Below, in pieces: positions 53,587 to 63,319 of a stretch of 63,319 bases of DNA; position 1 is the first letter of the stretch; every line of letters starts with the position of its first letter. A program made the translations under genes and the position numbers. The DNA lies in the NCBI GenBank assembly GCA_007694185.1, contig RECD01000238.1, positions 1-63,319 on the forward strand, written 5' to 3'. The notes beneath the pieces are model-generated. The model was not told where the DNA came from. It did no database searches and saw nothing but the letters and a program-made list of their open reading frames with translations. This stretch comes from Planctomycetaceae bacterium. GTDB lineage: Bacteria > Planctomycetota > Planctomycetia > Pirellulales > Pirellulaceae.

Positions 53587-53763
53587 GTTGGTGGGGATGC
53601 TGACGAACGAGGGTCGGACGGTACCGGACGAGTATCGCAGATCGCCCTGTTTCGTCTATAGTACCCCGACGTAGACCATCCCCGCCTGGCGACTCGGCCG
53701 GCACCGTAGGTCGTGCCCAGGCCACCTCGCTCCCTTTCAGCCCCGCCCTGCCGCAGCCCGCTC

Positions 53764-54246
53764 ATGTCGTCCCTCGGCCCATTTTCACCTGCGGATCCCC
53801 AGTCGGTTTCCGGTCGACCGGTCGTTTGTCGCGGGGTGCGAGGAGCCACGACGATCGAGCACGATAACCGCGACGAGGTGTTGTCTGCGACCCGACAGTT
53901 GTTGGCGCTGATGATCCGCCGCAACGGGATCGATTCGGCGGATGTCGCCAGCGTGATTTTCACGGTCACCCGCGACGTGACTGCGGAATTTCCTGCGGTC
54001 GCCGCTCGACAACTCGGCTGGATCGATGTGCCGCTGCTCTGCGGGTACGAGGTTTCCGTACCGGGTTCCCTGTCGCACTGCATCCGGGTCTTGGTGCATT
54101 GGAATACTACCAAAACGCAACAGGAAATCGAGCACACGTACATGCGTGAGGCGACGGCGCTGCGTCCCGATTTGATGCGTTATCCGCCCGTCGATTTGGA
54201 CGAGTTGGAGGCCTGGATTCGGGTCCAAATGGGCGAACCGTCATGA
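53764..54246 (+). CDS. aroH: Chorismate mutase, AroH type
   Basis: This is a 160-residue enzyme that converts chorismate to prephenate in Phe/Tyr synthesis. [19 protein letters not shown], with the active-site Arg near the start of the fold, matches the AroH trimer family rather than Aro[21 protein letters not shown] is the next conserved block. [15 protein letters not shown] holds the active-site Cys and Glu. [12 protein letters not shown] supplies the second Arg, and [12 protein letters not shown] ends the domain. About 25 extra residues precede the fold. The ATG at 53764 is used; a GTG upstream is possible. The stop overlaps the next gene (ATGA), starting a run of four overlapping genes. 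Confidence 0.9.
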   Translation: MSSLGPFSPADPQSVSGRPVVCRGVRGATTIEHDNRDEVLSATRQLLALMIRRNGIDSADVASVIFTVTRDVTAEFPAVAARQLGWIDVPLLCGYEVSVPGSLSHCIRVLVHWNTTKTQQEIEHTYMREATALRPDLMRYPPVDLDELEAWIRVQMGEPS

Positions 54247-55202
54247 CCCGAATGCGATGGGAGATCGGGGACCGATTGTCACCGCTGCATGCCTCACGAT
54301 GCTGGGCTGCCGGCTGGGTGGGGATCGACGGCGGTCTCGCGACAGCGATGACCGGACCGTTGACCGAACTGACCCAGCGGCTGGCTGCGGATGATGTCGA
54401 GCTGGGCATTTTTTGGCGATGTTTGGTAGCCGAGGTGGCGGCGGGTTATCCGGGAGGTTCCCGGGAGGATCAGGAGGCTTGTCGCCAAGCCTTGACGGTA
54501 GCCGGGGCCGGCGAATGGACGCTCGACTCGACCGCCTCGGCGGTCGCTTCGCGGCTCGCGGAGATTCGGATCACCTTCTCGGAGCGATTTCCAAAATTGG
54601 CTCAACAGTTGTCGCTGCGGGGTCGACCCCTGCGCGAACAATGGGAGGCGGTCGGCCCCGGGTTGCTGCGGCTGATCGGCAAACAGACTCATGAGGCTTT
54701 CCTTCCAAAAGGGGTGACCGCCGTGCTGCTGTTGCCCTATCTCGGGGGTGGCGGTGATTGCGACCCGCGCAGCGGTACGTTGTGGATCGAAGCCGTGCTG
54801 ACCAATCCCGTGCCGGAAGTACCCGAGGTTTTGCGTTTGGCTTGGTTGATCGGCCGCATCGGTCTGCAGCGTGGCTTGCACCCAGAACCCCGAACATCCG
54901 AGGCGGTGTCGCCGCCGGTTGGTGGCGATCGGCCTACCGACCTGCTGTCGCTGGCGCTGATCCCGATTGTGCTGCAAGCGGCGGCGGAGTTGGAACTCGT
55001 CCCGACCCCCGACACGGCTCCTGATCGAATCGGGGTTGCGGCGACGCAGTGGTGTGGTCAACTCCCGCCCCGGACGATTGAGGTTCTCACCGATTGGTGG
55101 CAGCAATCGCGCGAGCTCAAGCCAGCCTTCCCGATCTCGCTCAAGGCGCTGGACCGGATGTTGCCGGGCGATCCGAACCGCGTGCCGGAGACTCCTGAGT
55201 GA
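54243..55202 (+). CDS. Protein of unknown function in the aroH-nth operon
   Basis: This is a 319-residue, mostly helical, cytoplasmic-looking protein with no membrane segment, signal peptide or Cys motif. It has Gly-rich turns in the middle ([20 protein letters not shown]) and a Trp-rich C-terminus ([13 protein letters not shown]). I do not recognise a domain. Its start overlaps the aroH stop by four bases (ATGA) and its stop overlaps the next gene by four (GTGA), so it is translated as part of a tightly packed operon with a chorismate mutase, a tyrosine phosphatase-like protein and endonuclease III. Confidence 0.7.
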   Translation: MTRMRWEIGDRLSPLHASRCWAAGWVGIDGGLATAMTGPLTELTQRLAADDVELGIFWRCLVAEVAAGYPGGSREDQEACRQALTVAGAGEWTLDSTASAVASRLAEIRITFSERFPKLAQQLSLRGRPLREQWEAVGPGLLRLIGKQTHEAFLPKGVTAVLLLPYLGGGGDCDPRSGTLWIEAVLTNPVPEVPEVLRLAWLIGRIGLQRGLHPEPRTSEAVSPPVGGDRPTDLLSLALIPIVLQAAAELELVPTPDTAPDRIGVAATQWCGQLPPRTIEVLTDWWQQSRELKPAFPISLKALDRMLPGDPNRVPETPE

Positions 55203-55834
55203 ACGCATCGGCAACGTCCACCCGCGGTGGTTCCGGCCCGTTTCAGCGACTGTACGCGCGGTCTGTTTTTTTCCCCACGCTGCTTTGGAACTGTCTGCTC
55301 GGACGCTGGTTCAAGGTGCGTCATTGGTGGGACCCGATCGATCCCGATGTTCTGGTCGGCGGATACCCCTTCAAAAAGGACGCCGCACGTCTGCATGCGA
55401 TCGGAGTGCGGGCGGTCGTCAACACTTGTGAGGAGTATGTCGGCCCCGTTGCCGAATACGAACGTTTGGGCATGACGCAGTTACGAATCCCGACAACCGA
55501 TTTCACGCACCCGTCGCTGCCGGATGTTCGTGAAGCGGTCGATTTTGTTCATCGGCATGTCGAAAACGGAGACAAGGTCTACATCCACTGCAAGGCCGGT
55601 CGGGCCCGCAGCGCGACCGTCGCGCTCTGTTGGTTGGTGCGGGATCGCGGGATGACCCCGAACCAAGCCCAGGCTCACCTGTTGGCGATGCGGCCTCACA
55701 TCAATCCACGCATTGACCAACGTCCGGTGGTGGCCCAGTTCGTTGCCGAGATCCAATCGAATTCGGCAATCTCCGGACGGCACGCCGATGCGGCCGATTC
55801 GCCCGACGATCCCGGTTCGGAACGACGAGCGTGA
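55199..55834 (+). CDS. Dual-specificity/tyrosine phosphatase-like protein
   Basis: This is a 211-residue protein. VYIHCKAGRARSATVALCWL contains the phosphatase loop HCxxGxxR, with Cys131 as nucleophile and Arg137 binding phosphate. IPTTDFTHPSLPDVREAV supplies the general-acid Asp loop. GGYPFKKDAARLHAIGVRAV is the standard start of a DSP domain. A hydrophobic, basic N-terminus (FFPTLLWNCLLGRWF) suggests membrane association. It is most like PTPMT1/PTP-like bacterial phosphatases acting on phosphoproteins or phosphatidylglycerophosphate; the substrate is unproven. The start is GTG, overlapping the previous stop (GTGA), and its own stop overlaps nth in the same way. Confidence 0.83.
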   Translation: MNASATSTRGGSGPFQRLYARSVFFPTLLWNCLLGRWFKVRHWWDPIDPDVLVGGYPFKKDAARLHAIGVRAVVNTCEEYVGPVAEYERLGMTQLRIPTTDFTHPSLPDVREAVDFVHRHVENGDKVYIHCKAGRARSATVALCWLVRDRGMTPNQAQAHLLAMRPHINPRIDQRPVVAQFVAEIQSNSAISGRHADAADSPDDPGSERRA

Positions 55835-56484
55835 AACGGTCTGACAGGGCGGTGGTGATCGCCACACGTTTAGCCGAGCTCTATCCGGAACCGCCCATTC
55901 CGTTGGCTCATCACGACGCTTTCACCCTGCTGGTCGCCGTGGTCCTTAGTGCCCAGTGCACCGACAAAAAGGTGAACGAGGTGACCCCCGAGCTGTTCCG
56001 GTTTGGTGGGAGCCCGGAAACGATGGCGGCCCTGCCGACCGCCGAAATTTTACGAATCATCCGGCCGCTCGGTTTGGCCCCGCAAAAGGCGAAGGCGTTG
56101 TCTGGGCTGGCGAACGGGCTGTTAGAGCGTTTCGGCGGAGAGGTTCCCGCAGATTTCCCGTCGTTGGAGTCACTTCCCGGTGTGGGGCATAAAACCGCCA
56201 GTGTGGTGATGAGCCAAATTTTTGGGATGCCGGCTTTTCCGGTCGATACCCACATCCACCGCCTCGCCCAGCGGTGGGGCCTGAGCGATGGTTCCAGCGT
56301 TACGCGGACCGAACGTGATTTGAAGCAGTTGTTCCCAGCAGAAACTTGGCGGGACCTGCACCTGCAAATCATTCATTACGGACGGGAGCATTGCACCGCC
56401 CGAGGCTGCGATGGTACCCGCTGCGGCCTGTGTCGTGAACTCTTTCCGAAGCGTCGCAGACCGGTGGCCTACCGCAAGGCGTGA
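55831..56484 (+). CDS. nth: Endonuclease III-like DNA glycosylase/AP lyase
   Basis: This is a 217-residue base-excision repair enzyme. LVAVVLSAQCTDKKVNEVTP is the family N-terminal block. LESLPGVGHKTASVVMSQIF is the helix-hairpin-helix with the catalytic Lys (K121). FPVDTHIHRLAQRWGL carries the catalytic Asp (D139), at the standard 18-residue distance. The C-terminal cysteines read CTARGCDGTRCGLC, i.e. C-x4-C-x4-C-x2-C, whereas the standard iron-sulfur loop is C-x6-C-x2-C-x5-C. Four cysteines remain, but the cluster geometry must differ or the cluster be absent. The start is GTG overlapping the previous stop (GTGA). It is the last gene of the overlapping operon. Confidence 0.9.
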   Translation: MKRSDRAVVIATRLAELYPEPPIPLAHHDAFTLLVAVVLSAQCTDKKVNEVTPELFRFGGSPETMAALPTAEILRIIRPLGLAPQKAKALSGLANGLLERFGGEVPADFPSLESLPGVGHKTASVVMSQIFGMPAFPVDTHIHRLAQRWGLSDGSSVTRTERDLKQLFPAETWRDLHLQIIHYGREHCTARGCDGTRCGLCRELFPKRRRPVAYRKA

Positions 56485-56550
56485 TAACGAGCCGGCTTCG
56501 GCCCGCAAAAAAGGTCACGCAGCGCCCGCTGAAATCGTCCCGCAGCGTCG

Positions 56551-57990
56551 CTAGCTGAGCAGATCGTGGACCACCCGCCCATAGACGTCCGTCAGCCTAA
56601 AATCGCGGCCGGCGTAACGATAAGTCAGCCGTTCGTGATCCAGGCCCAGCAGGTGCAAAAGCGTCGCGTGCAGGTCATGCATGTGGACCCGATCGGTCGC
56701 GGCGTAATAGCCGAATTCGTCCGTTTCCCCATGAGCATGTCCGCCGCGTGTCCCACCACCTGCCAAAAACATGGTGAAACCGTGGGGGTTGTGGTCTCGG
56801 CCGTCGCTTCCTTGGACGACAGGTGTGCGGCCAAACTCGCCTCCCCAAACGATCAGGGTGTCGTCGAGCATCCCGCGTTGTTTCAGATCGAGAATCAAGC
56901 CCGCGATGGGCTGATCGGTTGCCAACGCATTCTTCGCATGCCCCTCGCGGAGCTTGCCGTGTTGGTCCCAGACGTTCCCGCTCGACACCTGGATGAAGCG
57001 AACGCCAGCCTCCGCAAACCTGCGCGCCAACAGGCATTGTCGCCCGAAGTTGTCGGTCTCCTTTTGGCCGATGCCGTATAGGCTGCGGACGGCTTCCGGT
57101 TCGTCTTCGATCCGCATCACCTCGGGGGCGGCCCGCTGCATGCGAAATGCCAACTCGTAGGACTCGATCGCCCCTTCGATCTGCCCGTCCGGGCCGCTGC
57201 GCAACAGGTGTTCACGGTTGAGCCGCTGTAGGAGTTCGAGCTGGCGTCGATCGGTCCCGTCCGAATCTGCTCCGTCCGCCGGCAACAAATCGGCGATGCG
57301 GCCGTTCCCCAACCTGCCGTTGGCGCCCACGACGGTCGCTTGATGGATCGCTGGCAGGAACGCGGCGCCGTAATTTCTCGGGCCACCATGCGAGCTGGCC
57401 GGGCTGATCGCGATGTAGCTCGGCAAATCCTGATTTTCCGTGCCCAAGCCGTAACTGATCCAGGCCCCGACGCTGGGACGTACCAAGTTGTCGCTGCCGG
57501 TATTCACCATGCCGACGGCTTGGCCGTGAGATTGGCCACGGCTGTGAAGCGATCGGACCACGCACAGGTCGTCAGCCACGCCGGCCAAGTGGGGCAGCAA
57601 TTCGCTAACCCAAAGCCCGCTGTCGCCGTGTTGGGCGAACTTCCACGGGCTCGCCAGCAACGTCGGCTTCGCGTCGATTTGGCTCGGCATCTGGCCGGAA
57701 TAGGTTTCGCCATCCCGTTTCTGCAATTCCGGTTTGTAATCGAACGTGTCGACCTGACTCGGGCCACCATGCATGAACAGAAAAATCACCCGTTTGGCAC
57801 GCCCCGGGAAATGGGGTGACCTGGCAAGCAAGTCGGCTCCGCTTGCCGGTGACACCCCAGAAGTCACGGTCTCGGCTCGAACCGATTTCGTTTCCGAGGC
57901 CAACAGGTCCGCCAGTGCCAACATGCCAAACCCGCAGGCGGATTGACTAAGGAATTGTCGGCGGGGGGTACTCATCCAAGGAATGGACAT
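56551..57990 (-). CDS. DUF1501 family exported protein (paired with PSD1)
   Basis: This is a 479-residue protein. The ATG at 57990, preceded by CGGAG, gives a Tat-like leader ([20 protein letters not shown]). The DUF1501 blocks are present: [94 protein letters not shown] and [18 protein letters not shown]. It lies 94 bp downstream of the PSCyt1/DUF1549/DUF1553 gene on the same strand, the typical planctomycete arrangement. The pair is thought to act in the periplasm, perhaps on polysaccharides or sulfated compounds; the substrate is not established. Confidence 0.92.
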   Translation of the reverse strand: MSIPWMSTPRRQFLSQSACGFGMLALADLLASETKSVRAETVTSGVSPASGADLLARSPHFPGRAKRVIFLFMHGGPSQVDTFDYKPELQKRDGETYSGQMPSQIDAKPTLLASPWKFAQHGDSGLWVSELLPHLAGVADDLCVVRSLHSRGQSHGQAVGMVNTGSDNLVRPSVGAWISYGLGTENQDLPSYIAISPASSHGGPRNYGAAFLPAIHQATVVGANGRLGNGRIADLLPADGADSDGTDRRQLELLQRLNREHLLRSGPDGQIEGAIESYELAFRMQRAAPEVMRIEDEPEAVRSLYGIGQKETDNFGRQCLLARRFAEAGVRFIQVSSGNVWDQHGKLREGHAKNALATDQPIAGLILDLKQRGMLDDTLIVWGGEFGRTPVVQGSDGRDHNPHGFTMFLAGGGTRGGHAHGETDEFGYYAATDRVHMHDLHATLLHLLGLDHERLTYRYAGRDFRLTDVYGRVVHDLLS

Positions 57991-58084
57991 GAGCGAAACT
58001 CCGTAGGCTGGGAAAGCTCGAAAACGATTCGGGTGTCTCAATGTGGCTGGGCTGGTACCGCAAAGCCCGGTCATCAAGCGTATG

Positions 58085-61048
58085 TCAATCCAAAAACCGA
58101 AACGCGGTGCTAGCCACCAAGGCTTGAACCGCCTTTGCCCATGCGGAGACCGGGTCAGGGTCCTGGGCAACGAACTCAAGGATCCAATCGGCCACTTCGG
58201 CCGGTGGGTCGCTCTGCAACAACCAATGGTATGCGGAAATCAGCCGGGCTGCTTCGTCGTCATGCTCGTGGATCAAGCGAGCGGCAATTTGCCGACACCA
58301 CTTTGCCACTTCGGGGTTGTTCAGGAGGGTCAGGCCTTGAGCAGGAACGTTGGTCGATTCCCGACGTCCGACGATCAGGTCCGGATCGGCGAAATCGAAC
58401 GTCACCAACAGGCTGGGCAATTCGCCACGAATCACCGGCAGATAGATCGAGCGGCGAGGTGTGGTTTGCACTTTTACCTCGGTCGGTGTCGCCACGTTTT
58501 GAGACACGAGAGTACCGAAACGGGCCATCGGGGCGACCGATGGGGTTCTGTCAAGCGTTTCGGTGGCCAACACCAGCGTGTCCCGCATCGCTTCGGCTGG
58601 TAGCCGGCGACGACCGGCCCGCCACAGCAGTCGATTGTCTGGATCGATCAGATAAGCAGCTTCGTCATAACGGCTCGATTGCGAGTACGTCCGAGTCAGC
58701 ACCAGCCTGCGGACGAGTCGTCGGATCGACCAACCGTCGCGAACGAATTCGACGGCCAAATGGTCCAGCAGTTCTGGATGGCTGGGACGTTCACCTTGGG
58801 CCCCAAAATTATCGACGGTTCGCACCAGACCTTCACCGAACAGGTGCATCCAAACCCGATTTACGATGACCCGGGCCGTCAAGGGGTGATTCGGGTTGGT
58901 GATCCAATGCGCGAGTTGCAAACGCCCGCTTTGGTCCGTGGGTACCGGTTCCGTAGGTCCGACGGTAGCAATCCGTAAAAAACCACGCGGAATCTCCGGC
59001 CCCGGTTTGTCGACTTCGCCCCGAATGCAGACAAACGTATCACCGATCTGGGCCGCTTCGCGAACCGCCATTGCCATCGGCAGCGGTTCCGGTTTGGTTC
59101 TCTGCAACTCGTCGAAAGCGGCCTGGGCGTCAGCGACCGATTGTTTGGCCGATTCGAATTTTTCTTCCCAGGCTTGCCGTTCCGCCTCATCGATCGCCGG
59201 TTCAGCGGAATCGGATTCGATCAGGATGTATTGAACGGCATCGGCGAACACGTATCCGTCGGTCCCATCATTGCGAATTTCGAGACTCGCGTCAGCAGGA
59301 TCGCCGAACAGATGTTCTCCCAGCGAATGCCAGAACGGGGAAATCTCGGGCGTTGTCCGCTGGTTGATGACAAAATCCCGGACGCGGTCTGCTTTTGCCT
59401 CTTCGCTAGCGTCGGCCTCGATGCCGGCCCTGCCTAGGTTTAAGGTCATCGGCACATTCGATGCCCGGTTGCCGCCCGCGGTGTATGCGATCCGCACCTC
59501 GTACTTGCCGGGCCTCGGTGGGCCCGGAAACCGGATTTTCATCTGGCCTTTGTTCCGATTCTGATCGTGAACGTAACCGACGCCGTGAAACGGCTTGCTG
59601 TAGGTCGTCTGCAACCAGTCGCCTTCTGCTTCGGCCTGCGAATCATCGATCACCACACTGCCTTGGCCGAGTGGCTTGTTCGCCTCGATCCCTTTCAACT
59701 CGCTTTCGGCCGTCGCCAGTACCGCCCTCAATTGCTCGCTTTGCTGTTCGAATTGGGCGATCGCCCGTGCTCGTTCCTCCGCAACAGGCAGTGGGCGTTT
59801 GTGCCAGGTGCTGACGTACTTCTGGCTTTCGCCGTCGAGCACTTGGGTGCTGCGAAAAATGCCGGCAAGCGCGTAATAGTCCTCGGTGGGCACCGGGTCG
59901 AACTTATGGTCGTGGCAGCGGGCGCAGCCGAGCGTCAGGCCCAAAAGGGCTCGGCCGACGGTGTCGATCATGTCGTCGACAACGTCCATTTCCAATTTGG
60001 CTTTGTCGCGTTCGCTCAACATTTTCGTGCCGAGCATCAAAAAGCCGGTCGCGACGAGATTGTCGGCGGACCGCTCGGGCGAATCCTCGGGAAGTAAATC
60101 GCCGGCGATCTGTCGGACCACGAATTGGTCGAACGGCAAATCCTCCGCGAACGCCCGGATCACAAAGTCCCGATATCGCCAAGCATCATGGAAAGTGGCG
60201 TTGAAATCGCTGCCGTTGGAATCGGCGTACCGGACAACGTCGAGCCAGTGTCTCGCCCAATGCTCCGCATAATCGGGGCCGTGCAACAGTCCATCAACGA
60301 TCCGAACCCAATGAGCTTCCGAGGGATCAGCTCGGAAAGCCGCCATCAGCTCGGGGCTCGGTGGCAGCCCGGTCAGATCGAACGCAAGCCGCCGGAGTCG
60401 GACCAGCGGATCGGCGGCGGCCGCGGGTTCCAGGCCCGCACGCCTCAGTCCTGCGTGAACGAAGGCGTCGATCGCATCATGTTCCCCGAAATCCGGAATG
60501 ATATCCGGCGGAGTCGAATCAAGAAGCGGTTGAAATGCCCAAAACTTGGCGGCCTCCTCCCAGTCGATTTCGCCACGTCGTAACCCGTCCGGCATCGCCT
60601 CGTCACGCGGGTCGAAGGCCCCGGCATCGATCCAGCGGGCAAAGTCGCGGACGACTTCGTCCGACAACTTCCCTTCGGGTGGCATCTCCAACGACTCGTA
60701 TCGAATCGCAGACATCAACAGACTAGCGGCGCTATCTCCGGGAATGATCGCCGGACCGCCATCGCCACCGACTTGCCAGCCGCCAGCGCGGTCCAGGACT
60801 AAACCGCCGTCGGGTTGGTCCTTCGTCGAATCGTGGCAACCGTAGCACTTTTCGACCAAAACCGGCCGTATCCGATTCTCAAAAAAATCGATGGAAGCCT
60901 GGTCGATTTCGCCGCCGCGCAGCGGCGACGCACCGGATAGCACGAATAGCCCGTAGATCATCACGACGAATGACGAACCGAGGCCGGTCACTGCTCGCCG
61001 AGGAACGAGGTCGGGAAAGCCGCATCGGCGTGGATGGAAACACCGCAT
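58085..61048 (-). CDS. PSCyt1-DUF1549-DUF1553 (PSD1) exported protein with a golvesin-like insert
   Basis: This is a protein of about 987 residues. A hydrophobic leader ([17 protein letters not shown]) directs it out of the cytoplasm. [20 protein letters not shown] is the cytochrome-c-type heme motif (CxxCH) of PSCyt1. [17 protein letters not shown] and [17 protein letters not shown] mark DUF1549. A beta-rich segment in the middle ([20 protein letters not shown], then [13 protein letters not shown]) resembles a golvesin/xanthan-lyase-like carbohydrate-binding domain. [20 protein letters not shown], then [14 protein letters not shown], mark DUF1553. The DUF1501 partner follows on the same strand. 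The start at 61048 is the better of several ATGs. Electron transfer to the partner enzyme is plausible but unproven. Confidence 0.92.
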   Translation of the reverse strand: MRCFHPRRCGFPDLVPRRAVTGLGSSFVVMIYGLFVLSGASPLRGGEIDQASIDFFENRIRPVLVEKCYGCHDSTKDQPDGGLVLDRAGGWQVGGDGGPAIIPGDSAASLLMSAIRYESLEMPPEGKLSDEVVRDFARWIDAGAFDPRDEAMPDGLRRGEIDWEEAAKFWAFQPLLDSTPPDIIPDFGEHDAIDAFVHAGLRRAGLEPAAAADPLVRLRRLAFDLTGLPPSPELMAAFRADPSEAHWVRIVDGLLHGPDYAEHWARHWLDVVRYADSNGSDFNATFHDAWRYRDFVIRAFAEDLPFDQFVVRQIAGDLLPEDSPERSADNLVATGFLMLGTKMLSERDKAKLEMDVVDDMIDTVGRALLGLTLGCARCHDHKFDPVPTEDYYALAGIFRSTQVLDGESQKYVSTWHKRPLPVAEERARAIAQFEQQSEQLRAVLATAESELKGIEANKPLGQGSVVIDDSQAEAEGDWLQTTYSKPFHGVGYVHDQNRNKGQMKIRFPGPPRPGKYEVRIAYTAGGNRASNVPMTLNLGRAGIEADASEEAKADRVRDFVINQRTTPEISPFWHSLGEHLFGDPADASLEIRNDGTDGYVFADAVQYILIESDSAEPAIDEAERQAWEEKFESAKQSVADAQAAFDELQRTKPEPLPMAMAVREAAQIGDTFVCIRGEVDKPGPEIPRGFLRIATVGPTEPVPTDQSGRLQLAHWITNPNHPLTARVIVNRVWMHLFGEGLVRTVDNFGAQGERPSHPELLDHLAVEFVRDGWSIRRLVRRLVLTRTYSQSSRYDEAAYLIDPDNRLLWRAGRRRLPAEAMRDTLVLATETLDRTPSVAPMARFGTLVSQNVATPTEVKVQTTPRRSIYLPVIRGELPSLLVTFDFADPDLIVGRRESTNVPAQGLTLLNNPEVAKWCRQIAARLIHEHDDEAARLISAYHWLLQSDPPAEVADWILEFVAQDPDPVSAWAKAVQALVASTAFRFLD

Positions 61049-61248
61049 GGAGGGTTCCGAGTGAAAAAAGGCGGGACGGCAGCGAACAAGGTGATCAGCC
61101 ACCGCGAAGGTTTCAGTATACCCGATCGGAGCACCGGCGTGTCAAACAATCGGTCGACACCAGGGAGTCAGTGACGCCGCCGATCAACTGGCAGTGGCCT
61201 GTCTTGAGAATGCCGAATGGCAGCCAGAAGTACCCCGGACAAAAACGA

Positions 61249-61283
61249 AAAAAGCCCCGTCCACAAAGTGAACGGGGCTTTTT
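61249..61283 (-). terminator. Intrinsic terminator of the 23S-5S rRNA transcript
   Basis: Perfect 12-bp arms (aaaaagccccgt at 61249-61260, acggggcttttt at 61272-61283) around an 11-base loop; read on the minus strand it ends in a run of T and lies directly after the 5S gene. Confidence 0.88.
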
Positions 61284-61286
61284 AAA

Positions 61287-61396
61287 ACCCGGCGATACCT
61301 ACTTTCACGCTGGTATGCACTATCATCGGCTCAGAAAGCTTAACTGCTGTGTTCGGGATGGGAACAGGTGTGACCTTTCTGATATGTTCGCCGGGA
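61287..61396 (-). rRNA. rrf: 5S ribosomal RNA
   Basis: This is about 110 bases on the minus strand. The ends pair (cccggcga and tcgccggg) as in the 5S helix I. The conserved internal block reads, in sense, cccatcccgaacacagcagttaag. It lies 111 bp after the 3' end of 23S and is followed by the terminator. The exact ends are approximate. Confidence 0.93.
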
Positions 61397-61507
61397 AGAC
61401 CTGACGACGAATGTTTCGCCGCCATCAGGCCGGTTGTTTGGTAGTGGACTTACAATTAAAAGTTGTCTTCAAGAGACGATTAGCAATATGGATCCGTCGA
61501 GAGTGCG

Positions 61508-63319
<1,812 letters not shown>

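Overview
The window is a piece of a planctomycete chromosome, probably from the Pirellulaceae/Rhodopirellula side of the phylum. Several signs agree. There are paired and single DUF1501 proteins, a large PSCyt1/DUF1549/DUF1553 (PSD1) cytochrome-c-type protein, and Tat-leader Gfo/Idh/MocA oxidoreductases. One secreted protein carries the planctomycete ESL-x-x-RQLLAA N-terminal motif followed by dockerin-like repeats. There is a formylmethanofuran-dehydrogenase-B/FhcB-like protein. The rRNA genes are split: a 16S gene stands alone on the plus strand at about 37.4-38.9 kb, while 23S-5S lies on the minus strand at the right edge, more than 22 kb away. The DNA looks GC-rich by eye except for roughly the first 4.1 kb, which is visibly poorer in GC.

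Left arm (1-10 kb): a low-GC segment holds a secreted HEAT-like protein of unknown function and the 3' part of a dockerin-type surface protein whose composition changes sharply inside the gene. A caspase-like protease with a C-terminal PDZ-like region follows, then a membrane-bound HEAT-repeat/DUF900 alpha-beta hydrolase 44 bp downstream, with a small unknown gene divergent to them. From 10 to 14 kb come a six-helix DUF6159-type membrane protein, a Kelch protein and a solitary DUF1501 protein.

Isoprenoid and nitrogen block (14-30 kb): hpnC-hpnD-hpnE (presqualene/hydroxysqualene route to squalene) run leftward. They are divergent from ispH (last MEP-pathway step), and the two start codons overlap. 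Two Gfo/Idh/MocA oxidoreductases overlap head to tail. glnB (PII) and glnD form a nitrogen-signalling pair. A PduO-type cobalamin adenosyltransferase, a Nudix hydrolase, a membrane-SelL-like thioredoxin fusion and holA follow. An eda-kdgK pair (KDG kinase and KDPG aldolase) closes the block.

Middle (30-45 kb): queD/PTPS, a GNAT-like protein, an orphan cytochrome-oxidase-subunit-III-like protein, trmB, a HemD-HemE fusion translationally coupled to the FhcB-like gene, the 16S rRNA gene with a promoter, boxA-like leader and terminator, a 3-methyladenine glycosylase whose stop codon lies inside that terminator, an amidohydrolase, a secreted PQQ-propeller protein, aroA (TTG start) and a convergent zinc-ribbon protein, and a GGDEF protein.

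Right arm (45-63 kb): a POT-family peptide transporter, a long RND permease with an apparent extra helical hairpin, a leftward floA-hydrolase-unknown cluster, and a tightly overlapping aroH-unknown-tyrosine phosphatase-nth operon. A PSD1/DUF1501 pair and the 5S and partial 23S genes end the window. No tRNA gene, CRISPR array, transposase or phage gene was recognised. All product names rest on motif recognition by reading; no search was run.
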